From Telluria beijingensis (lineage in GTDB: Bacteria; Pseudomonadota; Gammaproteobacteria; Burkholderiales; Burkholderiaceae_D), in NCBI RefSeq assembly GCF_030770395.1, contig NZ_CP132480.1, forward strand, positions 4,578,870-4,642,869: 64,000 nucleotides of DNA. Direction: 5' to 3'. Below the pieces are notes generated by a model. The model saw nothing but the letters and a program-made list of their open reading frames with translations, searched no databases and was not told where the DNA came from. Positions 63,219 through 64,000 of the stretch are shown in pieces. Numbering within the stretch: the stretch's first letter is position 1; every line of letters starts with the position of its first letter. Position numbers and translations under genes: made by a program.

Positions 63219-64000
63219 GCCCATCCGGGGGCGGCGCGCCCGGCTTCTCCGGCGCGTCCGCCACCTCCACCCGGTTGCGCCCGCCCGCCTTGGCCGCGTA
63301 CAGCGCCGCATCGGCGCGCGCCATCAGGCCGGCGACGTTCTCGCCCGGCTCCAGCATCGCCACTCCGATGCTCACCGTGTAGGCCACCCGGCCCGCGCCC
63401 GGCGCCACCTGCGGCGCACGCTCGAGCGCGGCGCGCAGGGGCTGGGCCACCGCCAGCACCGTGCGGCTGTCGGCATCGGGCAGCAGTACCGCGAATTCCT
63501 CGCCGCCGAGCCGGGCGCAGTAATCGATCTTGCGGATCACCTGCTGGGTGCGCTCGACCAGGTCGCGCAGCACCAGGTCGCCGACGCCGTGGCCAAAGGT
63601 GTCGTTGATGCGCTTGAAGTGGTCGGCATCCACCAGCAGCAGGCCCAGGCCGCTGCCGCGGCGCTCGGCGCGCGCCAGTTCGCGTTCGGCGAAGGCGAAG
63701 AAGGCGCGGCGCGAGGCGGCGCCGGTCAGGTGGTCGTGGTCGGCGGCATGGGCGCTGGCCGCGATCAGGCGCGCGTTGGCCATCATCACCGCGCCCAGGG
63801 TCAGCGCCGGCAGCGCCAGCGTGCCGACGGCGAAGAACACCAGGTTATAGAAGCTCGCCTCGAGCAGCGAATAGGGTTGATAGGCATCGACTATGTAGAA
63901 GCCCGCGCGCCAGGCGTGCCCCAATGCCAGCACCAGGGCGGCGCAGCGGGTGAAAGCGAAGGGATAGCGCAGGCGCGGTTCGGCAGGCCGGCGCACGGCG
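63190..64000 (-). CDS. GGDEF diguanylate cyclase, 5' end outside window
   Basis: The frame is open to the right edge; the GTG at 63996 is internal, so the true start lies beyond the window. About 270 residues are visible. The first ~75 hold two or three membrane segments (YNLVFFAVGTLALPALTLGA). The GGDEF domain (~88-245) has the active-site loop ARLGGEEFAVLL and the metal Asp in LLLVDADHFKRIND. The inhibitory site RxxD (RKID) lies exactly five residues before GGEEF, so product feedback by cyclic di-GMP is expected. It makes c-di-GMP, which usually promotes biofilm growth. Confidence 0.9.
   Translation of the reverse strand, partial: AVRRPAEPRLRYPFAFTRCAALVLALGHAWRAGFYIVDAYQPYSLLEASFYNLVFFAVGTLALPALTLGAVMMANARLIAASAHAADHDHLTGAASRRAFFAFAERELARAERRGSGLGLLLVDADHFKRINDTFGHGVGDLVLRDLVERTQQVIRKIDYCARLGGEEFAVLLPDADSRTVLAVAQPLRAALERAPQVAPGAGRVAYTVSIGVAMLEPGENVAGLMARADAALYAAKAGGRNRVEVADAPEKPGAPPPDGLSGSPGARA

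Noticed and set aside
63190-63996. GTG at 63996 as the start of the GGDEF protein
   Set aside because: The membrane region before GGDEF would be cut short and the frame is open past the window edge; the gene is better read as 5'-truncated by the window.

Overview
The window is GC-rich, densely coded chromosomal DNA. Codon use, the guaB-guaA order, the DUF4124 lipoprotein-like gene and the style of the GC-rich intergenic hairpins suggest a beta-proteobacterium near Massilia / Oxalobacteraceae. This is inferred from gene style only; there is no rRNA or tRNA gene in the window and no database search was run.

Layout. 1-8.7 kb is housekeeping and transport: an OsmC-YcaO fusion running off the left edge, an exported alpha/beta hydrolase, an orphan tyrosine recombinase, a semialdehyde dehydrogenase, and a divergent proVWX-type glycine-betaine ABC operon with a good sigma70 promoter. 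8.6-20.4 kb is a minus-strand defence-like operon: a 203-residue unknown, an AddB-like nuclease, an AddA-like helicase-nuclease, a PcfJ-like protein, then McrB and McrC. 20.5-27.9 kb is one 2476-residue secreted repeat protein (DUF4347, FG-GAP, Ig/cadherin-like, short RTX, DUF4214). 28.2-42.6 kb is a peptide or amino-acid utilisation locus: APC permease, DauR/YheO-type regulator, two S10 serine carboxypeptidases flanking an amidohydrolase, a PDZ gluzincin peptidase, a TonB receptor, a class V PLP enzyme and a divergent RidA protein. A MepA-like endopeptidase follows.

43.7-58.9 kb is a second defence-like island. It holds a six-gene operon whose cistrons overlap by ATGA almost throughout (MoxR AAA+, unknown, vWA with an HExxH zinc motif, unknown, AMP-forming ligase, NadR-like NMN adenylyltransferase/kinase), then a MntA-HepT toxin-antitoxin pair, then a 2193-residue DUF4011-helicase-Vsr-DUF3320 protein of the Hhe type. 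The island ends at the 3' side of guaA. 59.3-64 kb is guaA, guaB, a DUF4124 protein and a diguanylate cyclase cut by the right edge.

The two observations most worth pursuing are the MoxR/vWA-protease/AMP-ligase/NadR operon, which looks like a conflict system coupling an ATPase-metalloprotease switch to NAD and adenylate chemistry, and the co-operonic AddAB/PcfJ/McrBC set, which joins modified-DNA restriction to an end-processing helicase-nuclease. Function in both cases is inference from domains and operon structure.
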